From Allomuricauda sp. (lineage in GTDB: Bacteria; Bacteroidota; Bacteroidia; Flavobacteriales; Flavobacteriaceae): a stretch of 64,000 nucleotides of DNA. Where the stretch lies: assembly GCF_013911645.1 (NCBI RefSeq), contig NZ_JACESV010000001.1:124001-188000 (forward strand), written 5' to 3'. The first letter of the stretch is position 1. The number at the start of each line of letters is the position of its first letter. The notes below the pieces were generated by a model that was not told the DNA's origin, did no database searches, and worked only from the letters and a program-made list of their open reading frames with translations. Made by a program: the position numbers and the translations under genes. Of this stretch, positions 8,455-16,803 are shown one piece after another.

Positions 8455-9146
8455 TTTGTAATTCTGAAAAGCCATTCATAAATGCACATCATAAATTTTG
8501 TCCCAAGTCTGAACTTCACCTTCTGTATTTGGTTTCTAATTTGTTTTTGTAGTTCGTGAAGATAAGTCCAATCAACAGCTACAAAGAGACAAAAACCACA
8601 GAGTTTATTGATACTCCATACACTGAAAGAAAGGTATTTGGGTTTTCACGCTCGCGTGAAAAAACGAATAGCAAGAGGGTGATGCGCAAATTGCGCCATC
8701 ACGGTTGTTTTCGGGTCTTCAATAAGTTGAAAACCAGTTAATTAAAATATTTTTGGAATACTGTTCAAAATCAGGGGATACAGTAAACTTTTCCGAAATC
8801 TACAGTAAACCCTTCGGGAAGCCCCATAAACACTGGAAATTTTTGACGAAAAAATTGACGCAATTTGACGAAAAAATAAATTGGACCTATGGAAAAGCAA
8901 TCTAAAGCTTAAAATAACGGAATGGAGATTGGAAATATAAAATTGAGGTCAACAGACCATTGGATTAACTCAAATGATGGGAAGAGTATAGCGGATTAAT
9001 AGATAAAATTGCCTCGCTCAGTATGGTTAGTTTGGCAAGATTTGGGGCTTGCAGCACTTCACTGCGTTCCGTTCGCTAAATTTTGATTTTTTAATACTCA
9101 AGGAATCTTGAGTAGCTTAAGCTTTTCATAAAAGCGCTCAAGTTTT
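8455..9146. other. Non-coding stretch with short repeats
   Basis: No well-supported gene. A 61-codon frame (8556-8741, GTG start) overlaps two near-palindromes: TTTCACGCTCGCGTGAAA at about 8643 and a dyad around GCGCAAATTGCGC at about 8684; its composition does not persuade me. The 10-mer TACAGTAAAC occurs at 8779 and 8801, 22 bp apart. A hairpin ACTCAAG/CTTGAGT at about 9098-9115 lies just past the end of the MORN gene. Confidence 0.45.
8841..8877. repeat. Three phased TTGACG boxes
   Basis: TTGACG starts at 8843, 8855 and 8865, so the boxes are spaced about one helical turn apart. The outer two are embedded in a longer repeat, TTTGACGAAAAAA. Such iterated boxes inside a mobile element can be protein-binding sites (integrase arm sites, excisionase or replication iterons). 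No function can be assigned from sequence alone. Confidence 0.4.
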
Positions 9147-10808
9147 CTAGAACTTTCCGGTCAATTGCCCATCACCCCAAATACCTTTTTGTAGTATTTG
9201 ATGCTCTTTGTTATAAAAAATGCCAAGTCCATTACGTTTTCCTTGTGAAAAATCACCCAAATAATATTGTCCGCTAGGTCTATAGAATTCTTGACCGTAA
9301 CCGTTATGCTGTTCATTAACAATTGTTCCGATATGCGCCATTCCAGATTTCCAAGAGTAAGCACCTAAATGATCTCTTTTGCCATTGGTGAAAAATCCAA
9401 CATAGCTATCTCCATTATCATACTTATAGTATCCAAATCCATTCTGACAGTCACCTACACAGTTTCCCTTTGCTATTTTGTTCTTATAGTTATTGGTTAG
9501 TAGGTCTTGGGTCAATTTCCCTTTTTCATATTTACCCGCCTGCAATATTTCACCCCCATTTTTGATGTAGCCATATCCGTTTTGAAAACCCTTTTCCCAT
9601 TGTCCGATGTAGTAGTTTTTACTGCCAACCCAGGTGTATATACCGAATCCGTCCCTGAAACCATTTACAAAGTTGCCTTGATAATATCCTGAATTATCCT
9701 TGTAGAATAAAGTTCCTTGGCCATTGGCCTTGCCATCACTAAAAAAACCTTCAATGGTATATGTCCCAAAATCAGCTTTCCCAAACCCATTAGAACAGTC
9801 ACCGTTTAAACATGTTGGGGAAATCTCGTTTTTAGTTGCGTTGCTTGTACCTTTGTTGTTTTTGTTTCTGAGCTTAGTGATATCTTGAAGGAATTTCATG
9901 GATTTGGACATCAATATGGAATCGCTGAGTTTTGGGAGGTCTTTCAATTTGCTCTGGTTGGATGAATAGGCGATTTCTGGAGTACTTGGCACATTGCTAC
10001 CTGTTGCCGTGCCATCTGAGTACGTGATGGTCCTGTATTTTACCTCATCGATGATCCATTGATATTTGGTTTCGGTAAAGTTTGATGCCCTAAATTTGGT
10101 TCTTTCAATCCAATTGCCACGCTGGTCGTAAACATACTTATATAAAAGGCTTTCCCAAATCTTGGACATGCCCAATTCTTCCTCCAATAACTTTTTGTCA
10201 TTGTATTTAAAATAACGTATATCCTTTTGATTGTAGGATTCATCTAGTTTTAGTCCATCGTAGGTATATTCACTGGAGTAGAACACCTTGCTTTCTCCAT
10301 TGTTTGCTTCCGCAAGCTCATAGACGATCACGTATTTTTTGTACTTAAAGATTGCACCGTATTTTAAACCGCCAAGAACAATGTATTGACCTTCATCGTT
10401 TTTTACGGTTTCGGGTAGGTCATCCGAAATTATACCAATGGGTGTTTCATAGATATAAAGGGTTTTATCCAAACCTTCTTGTTTACCTAATGGATTGAAT
10501 TTTTTCTCTATGGCTTTTGACGCATTATTAATGTAATCATAAGTGGTAAGCTTTTCGTAATTATTATCCAGGTAAAGTTTGTCCTCTGTTAAATAACCAT
10601 CGGGGTTGAACATGAGTTGGTTCTTTTCACTGTACAAATGGGCTCCGATAACATGATATTTGGTGATGGACATCGCTGTTACCTGCCCATACTTGATGTC
10701 AAAATTGCTGAGGTGCAGGTTTTGGGCAGACCCTTGGTAATGAAAAAAGTGGGCAAGAATTATAAATATGGCAAGGGAAAGTCTTTTGGTATTGGTAATG
10801 GAATTCAT
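9147..10808 (-). CDS. Exported MORN-repeat protein
   Basis: A 553-residue protein with an N-terminal signal sequence (MNSITNTKRLSLAIFIILAH, cleavage near GSAQN). The middle 250 residues have no recognised domain. From about residue 330 a run of MORN-like repeats begins (GFGKADFGTYTIEG, GQGTLFYKDNSGYYQGNF, GFGIYTWVGSKNYYIGQW, then three to four more to the C-terminus). MORN repeats form extended beta-sheets that bind proteins or lipids. I chose Met at 10808 because it opens a standard signal peptide; the frame extends 8 codons upstream. The gene is divergent from 10928, and the shared intergenic region holds a 22-bp dyad. Function unknown. Confidence 0.8.
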   Translation of the reverse strand: MNSITNTKRLSLAIFIILAHFFHYQGSAQNLHLSNFDIKYGQVTAMSITKYHVIGAHLYSEKNQLMFNPDGYLTEDKLYLDNNYEKLTTYDYINNASKAIEKKFNPLGKQEGLDKTLYIYETPIGIISDDLPETVKNDEGQYIVLGGLKYGAIFKYKKYVIVYELAEANNGESKVFYSSEYTYDGLKLDESYNQKDIRYFKYNDKKLLEEELGMSKIWESLLYKYVYDQRGNWIERTKFRASNFTETKYQWIIDEVKYRTITYSDGTATGSNVPSTPEIAYSSNQSKLKDLPKLSDSILMSKSMKFLQDITKLRNKNNKGTSNATKNEISPTCLNGDCSNGFGKADFGTYTIEGFFSDGKANGQGTLFYKDNSGYYQGNFVNGFRDGFGIYTWVGSKNYYIGQWEKGFQNGYGYIKNGGEILQAGKYEKGKLTQDLLTNNYKNKIAKGNCVGDCQNGFGYYKYDNGDSYVGFFTNGKRDHLGAYSWKSGMAHIGTIVNEQHNGYGQEFYRPSGQYYLGDFSQGKRNGLGIFYNKEHQILQKGIWGDGQLTGKF

Positions 10809-10858
10809 TTTTTTTGGATTGGTTTTCAGCAAAACTATCTGTATGCCATGCTATGCCG

Positions 10859-10880
10859 CAATAGGACAATTGCCCTATTG
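10859..10880. promoter_or_regulatory. 22-bp dyad between divergent cargo genes (candidate operator)
   Basis: CAATAGG (10859-10865) and CCTATTG (10874-10880) are perfect inverted arms separated by 8 bases. The right part belongs to a 16-mer, GACAATTGCCCTATTG (10865-10880), which recurs exactly at 12318-12333 upstream of another cargo gene. It could be the binding site of the element's NarL-type regulator (15453); this is inference. Confidence 0.5.
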
Positions 10881-10927
10881 TGGGGATTCTAGGAGGTCCT
10901 AATTTTGGCTCTACCAAATTGTGGATC

Positions 10928-11938
10928 ATGCCTAAATTGGAAACATTGCCCTTAGAACATAGAGATAAGACCAAGCTGAGGCGTCAATTATATGGAATGT
11001 TGTTATTTCCGGTAGTGGTTATCGGTATATTCTGGTTGTTTCTGTCGTTTATGTTCAATTCAGGTTTTGCAGATGATTCAGTTGGAGTCTACATGATGGT
11101 GGCCTTCTCGGTCTTATTTTTTAGCGTCATAGCCTATATTATTGCATCCACGGCAATCGATTTAAAACTAGGTTTAAAATCTCGGGTTTCTGGAAAGATC
11201 ACCGACAAAAGGATGCATTGGGCCACAACGGGAGACAGGCCTGTTTACGGGCACAAAACAAGGACCCGAACTAGAAGGTCATATTATGTTTATATTGATA
11301 ATGAGGAGTTTTCGGTGGACTATTCTTATTACTCAAAAGCTAGAATCGGAGCAGAGGTGCAGCTGGACCGTGCTCCCAAATCAGGAATCACACTAAATCT
11401 TCATGTTTTGGGGCAAGTTGAGGATGCCCATGTTGCTCAAAAGCTTGACGAAGAAGAAAAGTTTCTGGAAAAACACATTCCACATACTCGCTATACCCCA
11501 AAAGATTATGAAGCCTTGCATAGGATCTGGAAAACGGAAATAAAAAAGCGTTTGGTAAGGTCCAGTCCATTTATCACTATTGGCCTTTTAATGATCATTA
11601 GCGGTTTTTGGAGCTTCGTCGTGCTATTGTTTCCAATCTGGGTCGTACCTCTTTTTCAATTTTATAGATTATATGTGGCCTACCGAAATTATAACAGGAA
11701 CAAGGAAAGGTCCCATAAACGTGGAGTTCCATCCATCGTCGAAGATAAATTCGCACTGACTTCCAACCGATATGCCAATTCCAATCGAATCATACTTACA
11801 TCAGGACCACTCTTGGTAAGCTCAACACTGTACGACAAACTCTTTATTGGGGACAAAGTATTGGTTTACAAGACACAATATGGAAATGTGCCGTTGAGCA
11901 TTGTGCTGCCCAATGGTGAAGAAGTTTATTTGGTATAA
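10928..11938 (+). CDS. Multi-pass membrane protein of unknown function
   Basis: A 336-residue protein when started at the ATG at 10928; a GTG at 10880 would add 16 unconvincing residues and lie inside the operator-like dyad. Two N-terminal membrane helices (about residues 22-43 and 54-76) precede a soluble domain of about 130 residues rich in basic and Tyr residues (RTRTRRSYYVYIDNEEF). A hydrophobic hairpin at about 215-248 and a C-terminal soluble domain follow. I do not recognise the family. The next gene starts 10 bp after its stop. Confidence 0.7.
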   Translation: MPKLETLPLEHRDKTKLRRQLYGMLLFPVVVIGIFWLFLSFMFNSGFADDSVGVYMMVAFSVLFFSVIAYIIASTAIDLKLGLKSRVSGKITDKRMHWATTGDRPVYGHKTRTRTRRSYYVYIDNEEFSVDYSYYSKARIGAEVQLDRAPKSGITLNLHVLGQVEDAHVAQKLDEEEKFLEKHIPHTRYTPKDYEALHRIWKTEIKKRLVRSSPFITIGLLMIISGFWSFVVLLFPIWVVPLFQFYRLYVAYRNYNRNKERSHKRGVPSIVEDKFALTSNRYANSNRIILTSGPLLVSSTLYDKLFIGDKVLVYKTQYGNVPLSIVLPNGEEVYLV

Positions 11939-11948
11939 AAAACATATT

Positions 11949-12287
11949 ATGTTCGGTAGTGTGCTATTGTTGATCGCGATGCTTGGGCCCATGGTACTTC
12001 TGGCAACTTTTCTGTATTATCGTTATCCTAATACAGCTGTGAGCCGTATGAATCAATGCATACCGCCGGCAATATCGGCGATTTCAGCATGGGCGCTGTG
12101 CACCAGTTGGCTATGGTTCTACCTTTTCAACTTCTATTTGAGTCTACCTGCGTTTCTTTTGGCATTGGCGTTGCACATTTATGCAACCCTGAAAAAATTG
12201 AACCCAAAGTTGCAACGCATCAATTCGGCTTTGCTTTTGGCAACATTCGTGATGGGGCTTTTAAGCTTTTTCTATTTTGATATTTGA
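11949..12287 (+). CDS. Small membrane protein, unknown
   Basis: A 112-residue, very hydrophobic protein with three to four predicted helices (FGSVLLLIAMLGPMVLLATF, AISAWALCTSWLWFYLF, LSLPAFLLALALHIYATL, and a C-terminal helix). I placed the start at the ATG at 11949, 10 bp after the upstream stop; the frame is open a further 16 codons, overlapping that gene. It is probably co-transcribed with the preceding membrane protein. No family recognised. Confidence 0.65.
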   Translation: MFGSVLLLIAMLGPMVLLATFLYYRYPNTAVSRMNQCIPPAISAISAWALCTSWLWFYLFNFYLSLPAFLLALALHIYATLKKLNPKLQRINSALLLATFVMGLLSFFYFDI

Positions 12288-12317
12288 CATATAGCCACCT
12301 ATTCCCTGTCATTTTAC

Positions 12318-12333
12318 GACAATTGCCCTATTG
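12318..12333. promoter_or_regulatory. Second copy of the 16-bp operator-like sequence
   Basis: GACAATTGCCCTATTG is identical to 10865-10880 and lies 51 bp upstream of the start at 12384, a promoter-proximal position. The core CAAT-N6-ATTG is a dyad. Two exact copies, both just upstream of cargo genes, suggest a shared regulator. Confidence 0.5.
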
Positions 12334-12383
12334 AGTTCAACGCCATTGGATGCTATGTTTGTTCAAAACTTTAAACCAATAGT

Positions 12384-13394
12384 ATGAAACGTATCAATTT
12401 ACCCATGTTATCTTTTTTATTGATTCTACTTTGTGCCTCCCCTGTGGCATTTGCACAAAATGTAAAGGATTTTAAGATAAAAATGTTGGGGCCGGCCAAT
12501 CTCAATTTTAGAAAAAGTCCAAAACGAATCGTCATTTCCGATTTTCAGGTCAATTTTCAAACAGCATTGCAGTTAGAGGACAAGAAAAAAGGAGGCAAAA
12601 TGTGGCGAGGAGGACTAAAAGGAGATGCAAAGGCGTCGTTGACCTTGGTGCTGGACGGGCTCAATATTGAAGACCTTCAACAACTTACCGATAAACTCTT
12701 TGAAGAGTACAAGGCGGACCTTAGGGCAAAAGGATTTGAAATAGCTTCCGTTGATGAGTTATGGAACCATAGCGCCTATGAGAAAAACCGCGAAAAAAGA
12801 TGGGATTTGAGGTCTGGTCAAGGTGGAGAAAAAGGAGATGAGTTCGGTGACATAGTAATGCGTCCCACAGGACAAAAATTTATCGTGGCAAAGCAAAATA
12901 TGGAGAACAAGAAAGCTGGGCCATTAAAGCTAGCCAATTACGAGGAGCAGGTCGAAATGAAGGTGTCCAACCAGAAAAATGATTTTATTTTCAACAAGGT
13001 AGTGCTAAATGTTATTTCTTTTGATAATGCATTGAGCGAAACCACAAGAGCCTTGAACAGACATGCCGGGTACGCACAGGTAAAGGCAGAGACCGATTTT
13101 AAGATTGATGCATCCAGCGTCAACAGGTTTAACATAGGGCAGATGGTGTCCAACCGTGGAGTAGAGGTTGAAGGCGTTCTTGAAAAGCAAAAATTTGATG
13201 CCTCACAGGGAGCAGATGTGGACAAGCGAGGAATGGATGCCGGTGTTTTCCGTGTTTGGAGGGTAGAGGACAAGGAGGACGTTAATGTGTCCGTTGTAAA
13301 ATGCGATCCAGAAAAATATAAGAAGGGAGCAGAACTTGCAATATCATCATTTTTAGATGCCACCATTCAAAAATTGGTGGACAAGGCGAATTAA
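12384..13394 (+). CDS. Exported protein of unknown function
   Basis: A 336-residue protein with a clear signal peptide (MKRINLPMLSFLLILLCASP, cleavage after AFAQ) and no further membrane segment or lipobox. The mature part is mixed alpha/beta and rich in Lys/Asp, with a Gly-rich insertion KKKGGKMWRGG at about residues 68-78. No known domain recognised. It follows the repeated operator-like sequence and precedes the histidine kinase by 72 bp, so it may be a periplasmic partner or target of that system; this is inference. Confidence 0.7.
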   Translation: MKRINLPMLSFLLILLCASPVAFAQNVKDFKIKMLGPANLNFRKSPKRIVISDFQVNFQTALQLEDKKKGGKMWRGGLKGDAKASLTLVLDGLNIEDLQQLTDKLFEEYKADLRAKGFEIASVDELWNHSAYEKNREKRWDLRSGQGGEKGDEFGDIVMRPTGQKFIVAKQNMENKKAGPLKLANYEEQVEMKVSNQKNDFIFNKVVLNVISFDNALSETTRALNRHAGYAQVKAETDFKIDASSVNRFNIGQMVSNRGVEVEGVLEKQKFDASQGADVDKRGMDAGVFRVWRVEDKEDVNVSVVKCDPEKYKKGAELAISSFLDATIQKLVDKAN

Positions 13395-13466
13395 TTTTTT
13401 TGTAAAAACTAAGATTATAAAATCAATTGGATTAGTTTTAAGCACCAACCATTCCTTTTAGTTATA

Positions 13467-15425
13467 ATGACCACTTATTACAAATTTCCAATTACCTTTT
13501 TATTCTTTTTGATATTCACGTTGCAGTCAATTTTGGCACAGGATATTAAAAAAGAAATCAAAGCACTTAAGGATACTGCCCAGTTGAAGGAGGGCGGCGA
13601 TAAAGTTTTGGCACTAAAAGATGTTGGCATGAGGTTTCGGTCCGTAAATATGGACAGTGCCCGATATTACATGGATATGGCCTTTCGACAGGCCGAAATT
13701 ATGGATGATGACCATTTCAGGGCAAGAATATGGGTAGCGTATGGAGTTCTTTCTCAAGATGAGGGTAGGCCCAAAGAGGCGTTGGATTTTCATTTGAAGG
13801 CCAAACCGATTTTAGAAAATTCCAAGGATTATTATGTTTTGGGAAGTCTTTACACGAATATCAGCAATGCATTTGAGGCACTGTCAGAGTTTGACAAGGC
13901 TGTGGATTTTCAATTAAAGGCATTGGAAAACTTTAAGGCTGGAAATGATAGTCTGTGGATTGCTGGGTCATATCTAAATCTTGGAAACAGATTTAAGCTC
14001 ATTGAAGAACCTGACCTTTCATTGGAGTACTACCTCAAGGCAATGGAAATGTATAAAGTTATGGGTAATCAATATATGTTGATTTCGAGCTATAATAGTG
14101 CGGCATCGGCCTATATTGTAAAAAAGGAATACGATACAGCATTTGAATATGCAAAAAAAGCATTCGATGGCTTTGGGTCCATGGGAGCAAGATTGGATCA
14201 AGCATATCCAGTGACCAATATGGCCTTGGCAAGCTGGGGGCTTGAAAATTTTGAGGAAGCAGAGCGATATTATATCCAGGCCATTTCGCTTCAAGAGGAA
14301 AGAGGTGAGCGTCTGGCGTTATATTTTCTAAGAAATGATCTTGCCAATGTACTTCTCAAACAAGGGAAAAAAATCAAGGCAGAGGAATTGGCTTTGACCA
14401 CATATCAAGAAGCAGAGCAAATAGATTTTATTCCAGCCATTGATGTGTTGTCGAAAACCTTGTCCTTGATTTATGAAGAAAAACCGGATTTTGAAAAGGC
14501 CTATGTTTATCATCAAAAACATAAGGAAGCAAGAGATAGCCTTTATTTTGCTGAAAAAGCAAGCGAAATGTTCAACCTTAAGGAAAAATACGAGTCCGAG
14601 CAAAAGGAAAACGAAATCCTTCGCCAACACAATGCATTGGTTGAGGGTGAGCTAGTCCTGAAAAATAGGAACAGTATGCTTATGGGCAGTGGGGCTCTAT
14701 TGGCCATACTGCTTATTGTCGGTTTTCTGATTTTCCGTGAACAAAAGGTAAAGGCGAAGAATTTTGCTAGGGAGACCGCTCTGGAAAAGGCCATGGCAGA
14801 AGCCCGAGCACAGGAAAACCTTAAGGAACAACGTTTACGTATTGCCCGAGATTTACACGACAATATTGGGTCGCAGCTCACCTACCTCACCTCAATAACC
14901 GATTCGGCAAAGCGCGGAATAGATAGGGGAGAAGTATTTTTAATGGAGAAGCTTACCCAGATGAAACAGTTTTCACTCGTCACCATATCTGAGCTTCGGG
15001 ATACCATTTGGGCCATGAACAAGGATGAAATCAGTTTGGAGGATATCAAGGAGCGGACCCAGCAATTGGCCGCCACTGTTCATGAAGCCACAGATGATAA
15101 AATCAATGTGAAAGTTGAGGGGAATCCGGATCATAAGGTGCTCAATGCCTTTGTGGGGATGAATCTTTTTAGAATTATTCAAGAATCCGTGAACAATGCT
15201 GTAAAACATTCAGGGAGCGATCAGATTCAGGTAAGGTTTGTCAATGTTGATGAAAAAGTGCAGATTGAAATAGAGGACTTCGGAAAGGGTTTTGATACAT
15301 CAAAGGAGTCGACAGGGAACGGACTTCATATAATGAGGAACAGGGCCAAAAAAGCTGGCATTTATTTCAATCAAGAAAGTCTAATCGGTAAAGGCACCAA
15401 GGTAACGTTACAGGTAAAGACATAA
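13467..15425 (+). CDS. TPR-containing sensor histidine kinase (HisKA_3 type)
   Basis: A 652-residue kinase. It has a signal peptide (about 1-24), periplasmic tetratricopeptide repeats (about 55-360), a coiled coil, one membrane helix (MLMGSGALLAILLIVGFLIF, about 405-424), a cytoplasmic HisKA_3 dimerisation domain and a HATPase_c domain (N-box ESVNNAVKHSG, G-box GNGLHIMRNR). The phosphorylated His is His464 in ARDLHDNIGSQ. This NarL-partner kinase architecture is common in Bacteroidota. The cognate regulator gene starts 27 bp downstream. It is the sensory part of the element's cargo; the TPR region may bind one of the exported cargo proteins. Confidence 0.9.
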   Translation: MTTYYKFPITFLFFLIFTLQSILAQDIKKEIKALKDTAQLKEGGDKVLALKDVGMRFRSVNMDSARYYMDMAFRQAEIMDDDHFRARIWVAYGVLSQDEGRPKEALDFHLKAKPILENSKDYYVLGSLYTNISNAFEALSEFDKAVDFQLKALENFKAGNDSLWIAGSYLNLGNRFKLIEEPDLSLEYYLKAMEMYKVMGNQYMLISSYNSAASAYIVKKEYDTAFEYAKKAFDGFGSMGARLDQAYPVTNMALASWGLENFEEAERYYIQAISLQEERGERLALYFLRNDLANVLLKQGKKIKAEELALTTYQEAEQIDFIPAIDVLSKTLSLIYEEKPDFEKAYVYHQKHKEARDSLYFAEKASEMFNLKEKYESEQKENEILRQHNALVEGELVLKNRNSMLMGSGALLAILLIVGFLIFREQKVKAKNFARETALEKAMAEARAQENLKEQRLRIARDLHDNIGSQLTYLTSITDSAKRGIDRGEVFLMEKLTQMKQFSLVTISELRDTIWAMNKDEISLEDIKERTQQLAATVHEATDDKINVKVEGNPDHKVLNAFVGMNLFRIIQESVNNAVKHSGSDQIQVRFVNVDEKVQIEIEDFGKGFDTSKESTGNGLHIMRNRAKKAGIYFNQESLIGKGTKVTLQVKT

Positions 15426-15452
15426 TTCTTTCACTTCAAAAAGTATAGGACC

Positions 15453-16109
15453 ATGAGCAAAATCAAACTGGCCATAGTGGACGATAATACGTTCTTGGCT
15501 CGTGCCATAAAAGAGAAATTAGAAGATTTTGAGGATTTGGACATCAAGTACATGGTGTACAACGGTGGGGAGTTGCTGTCTAAATTGGAAAAGAACCACA
15601 ACCTCGATTTGGTACTTATGGATATAGAAATGCCTGTTTTGGACGGTATAGAAACCGTTCGTATCGTAAAACAGAAATATCCCCACATTAAGTTGCTCAT
15701 GCTTACCGTTTTCGATAATGATGAGAATATTTTCAATGCAATCCAGGCCGGTGCCGATGGGTATTTGCTCAAGGAAATTGAAGGACAAAAGTTGTACAAT
15801 GCCATTACCGAGACTCTTGGGGGAGGTGCGGCGATGAGCCCTTCCATTGCGGTAAAGACGCTCAAATTATTACGATATCCGGAAAAACAAGAATCACTAT
15901 CCGTACAGGAAGATGACGTTTCGTTAAGTTCACGTGAAAAAGAAGTATTGGAACAACTGGCGGAAGGGTTAAGCTATACCGTGATTGCCAATAATCTCTT
16001 CCTATCCCCAAGTACGGTAAGGAAGCATATCGAGAATATTTATAGGAAGCTTCAGGTCCACAACAAGTTAGAGGCTGTTCAAAAGGCTAGAAGACAAAGC
16101 CTCATATAA
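15453..16109 (+). CDS. NarL/FixJ-type response regulator
   Basis: A 218-residue regulator. The receiver domain (1-125) has the acidic pair DD (10-11), phospho-acceptor Asp57 in LVLMDIEMP and Lys in GYLLKEI. The C-terminal LuxR-type helix-turn-helix (about 150-212) contains LSSREKEVLEQLAEG and SPSTVRKHIENIYRKL. It follows its kinase by 27 bp and ends the cargo 125 bp before the right inner repeat. The repeated 16-bp dyads at 10865 and 12318 are candidate targets. Confidence 0.92.
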   Translation: MSKIKLAIVDDNTFLARAIKEKLEDFEDLDIKYMVYNGGELLSKLEKNHNLDLVLMDIEMPVLDGIETVRIVKQKYPHIKLLMLTVFDNDENIFNAIQAGADGYLLKEIEGQKLYNAITETLGGGAAMSPSIAVKTLKLLRYPEKQESLSVQEDDVSLSSREKEVLEQLAEGLSYTVIANNLFLSPSTVRKHIENIYRKLQVHNKLEAVQKARRQSLI

Positions 16110-16233
16110 TATACCTCATACAAACCTTTGAATTTATTCATGGGCATGAATGTAGATACCCCGATTTTTAGGACAGGTTTAATATTTTATAGTTAATTTT
16201 GGGTCCTACGAAATGAGATTGCTCATAGTGGTC

Positions 16234-16248
16234 TGTAATTCGGTTAGT
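16234..16248. repeat. Inner right copy of the 15-bp element repeat
   Basis: Exact copy of 7059-7073, lying 52 bp inside the right tRNA 3'-end repeat. Unlike the left copy it has no nearby inverted partner. Confidence 0.5.
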
Positions 16249-16299
16249 TACAAAACATAAGCAAGGCGAAACCCAATAAAATTAAGGGTTAGCGGACGG

Positions 16300-16322
16300 G
16301 GTTCAAATCCTTCCGCGATCAC
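16300..16322 (+). repeat. Right copy of the tRNA-Arg 3' end (outer att repeat)
   Basis: GGTTC-A-AATCCTTCCGCGATCAC matches 6930-6952 with one mismatch, the last 17 bases being identical. The bases to its left no longer form a good T-stem, so this copy is shorter or more diverged than the left one. It reads into an encoded CCA-like ACCA and is followed by a terminator hairpin. Confidence 0.65.
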
Positions 16323-16334
16323 CAGTAAATAAAG

Positions 16335-16371
16335 GGCCTTGGAGAGTTTTACTTTCCAAGGCCTATTTTTT
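16335..16371 (+). terminator. Rho-independent terminator after the right att repeat
   Basis: Stem GGCCTTGGA/TCCAAGGCC (9 bp, 11-base loop) followed by TATTTTTTT. The position 13 bases after the tRNA-end repeat fits a tRNA terminator that stayed with the original chromosomal flank. Confidence 0.75.
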
Positions 16372-16803
16372 TGTAAACACGTCTTTTTTTAACAAAATTT
16401 AACTCAAATTATCCTGATTTGTTAAGTTTTGAACCCATTTATCTTGTTTTTATTCATTTTTACCATTCTAACATAGAAACAATCAGACTTCTTTTTGAGA
16501 CATTTTAATTAGATATAGCATATTCTGTATAAGGAAACTAAAATCATTAGGAGAATATTACAAATAGCTGCTTGCTAGCTCTGGATTTTCTTTTTTGAAT
16601 TGTGGAGAGATGTTTTATTCGGGGGTGGGAATGAAAACTGCCTTATCTCAATCTGTAAAAACGGGCATGTTGTACCACTCTCGATGGAAAAAATTGGGCA
16701 CCGCACAACAACGGTAAGCCCCTGGTGTACAAATCTCTGTGACAGAATATTGGATAGTTCACATTTGCCGTTTTCGGTGGTTTCTGTTATCCGTCCAAGC
16801 CAG
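16372..16803. other. Non-coding region between the element and the SprF gene
   Basis: AT-rich with no gene I can support. An apparent frame starting at 16600 runs antisense into the SprF-like gene and has no independent support. Confidence 0.5.

Larger units (their letters stand above)
6930..16322. mobile_element. Candidate 9.4-kb integrative element between two tRNA 3'-end repeats
   Basis: The left boundary is the tRNA-Arg 3' remnant and the right boundary a second copy of its last 23 bases (22 of 23 identical; 17 exact at the end). Inside each boundary lies an exact 15-bp repeat (7059-7073 and 16234-16248). A tyrosine recombinase gene sits 230 bp from the left end, reading inward. Cargo consists of a MORN protein, two membrane proteins, an exported protein and a two-component pair. 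No conjugation, replication or phage structural genes are visible, so it would be a small island or a decayed element. The element is inferred from ends plus integrase; excision has not been shown. Confidence 0.6.

Noticed and set aside
8556..8741. 61-codon frame with GTG start after the integrase gene
   Set aside because: It covers two near-palindromes and has no protein-like features; reported only as part of the non-coding stretch.
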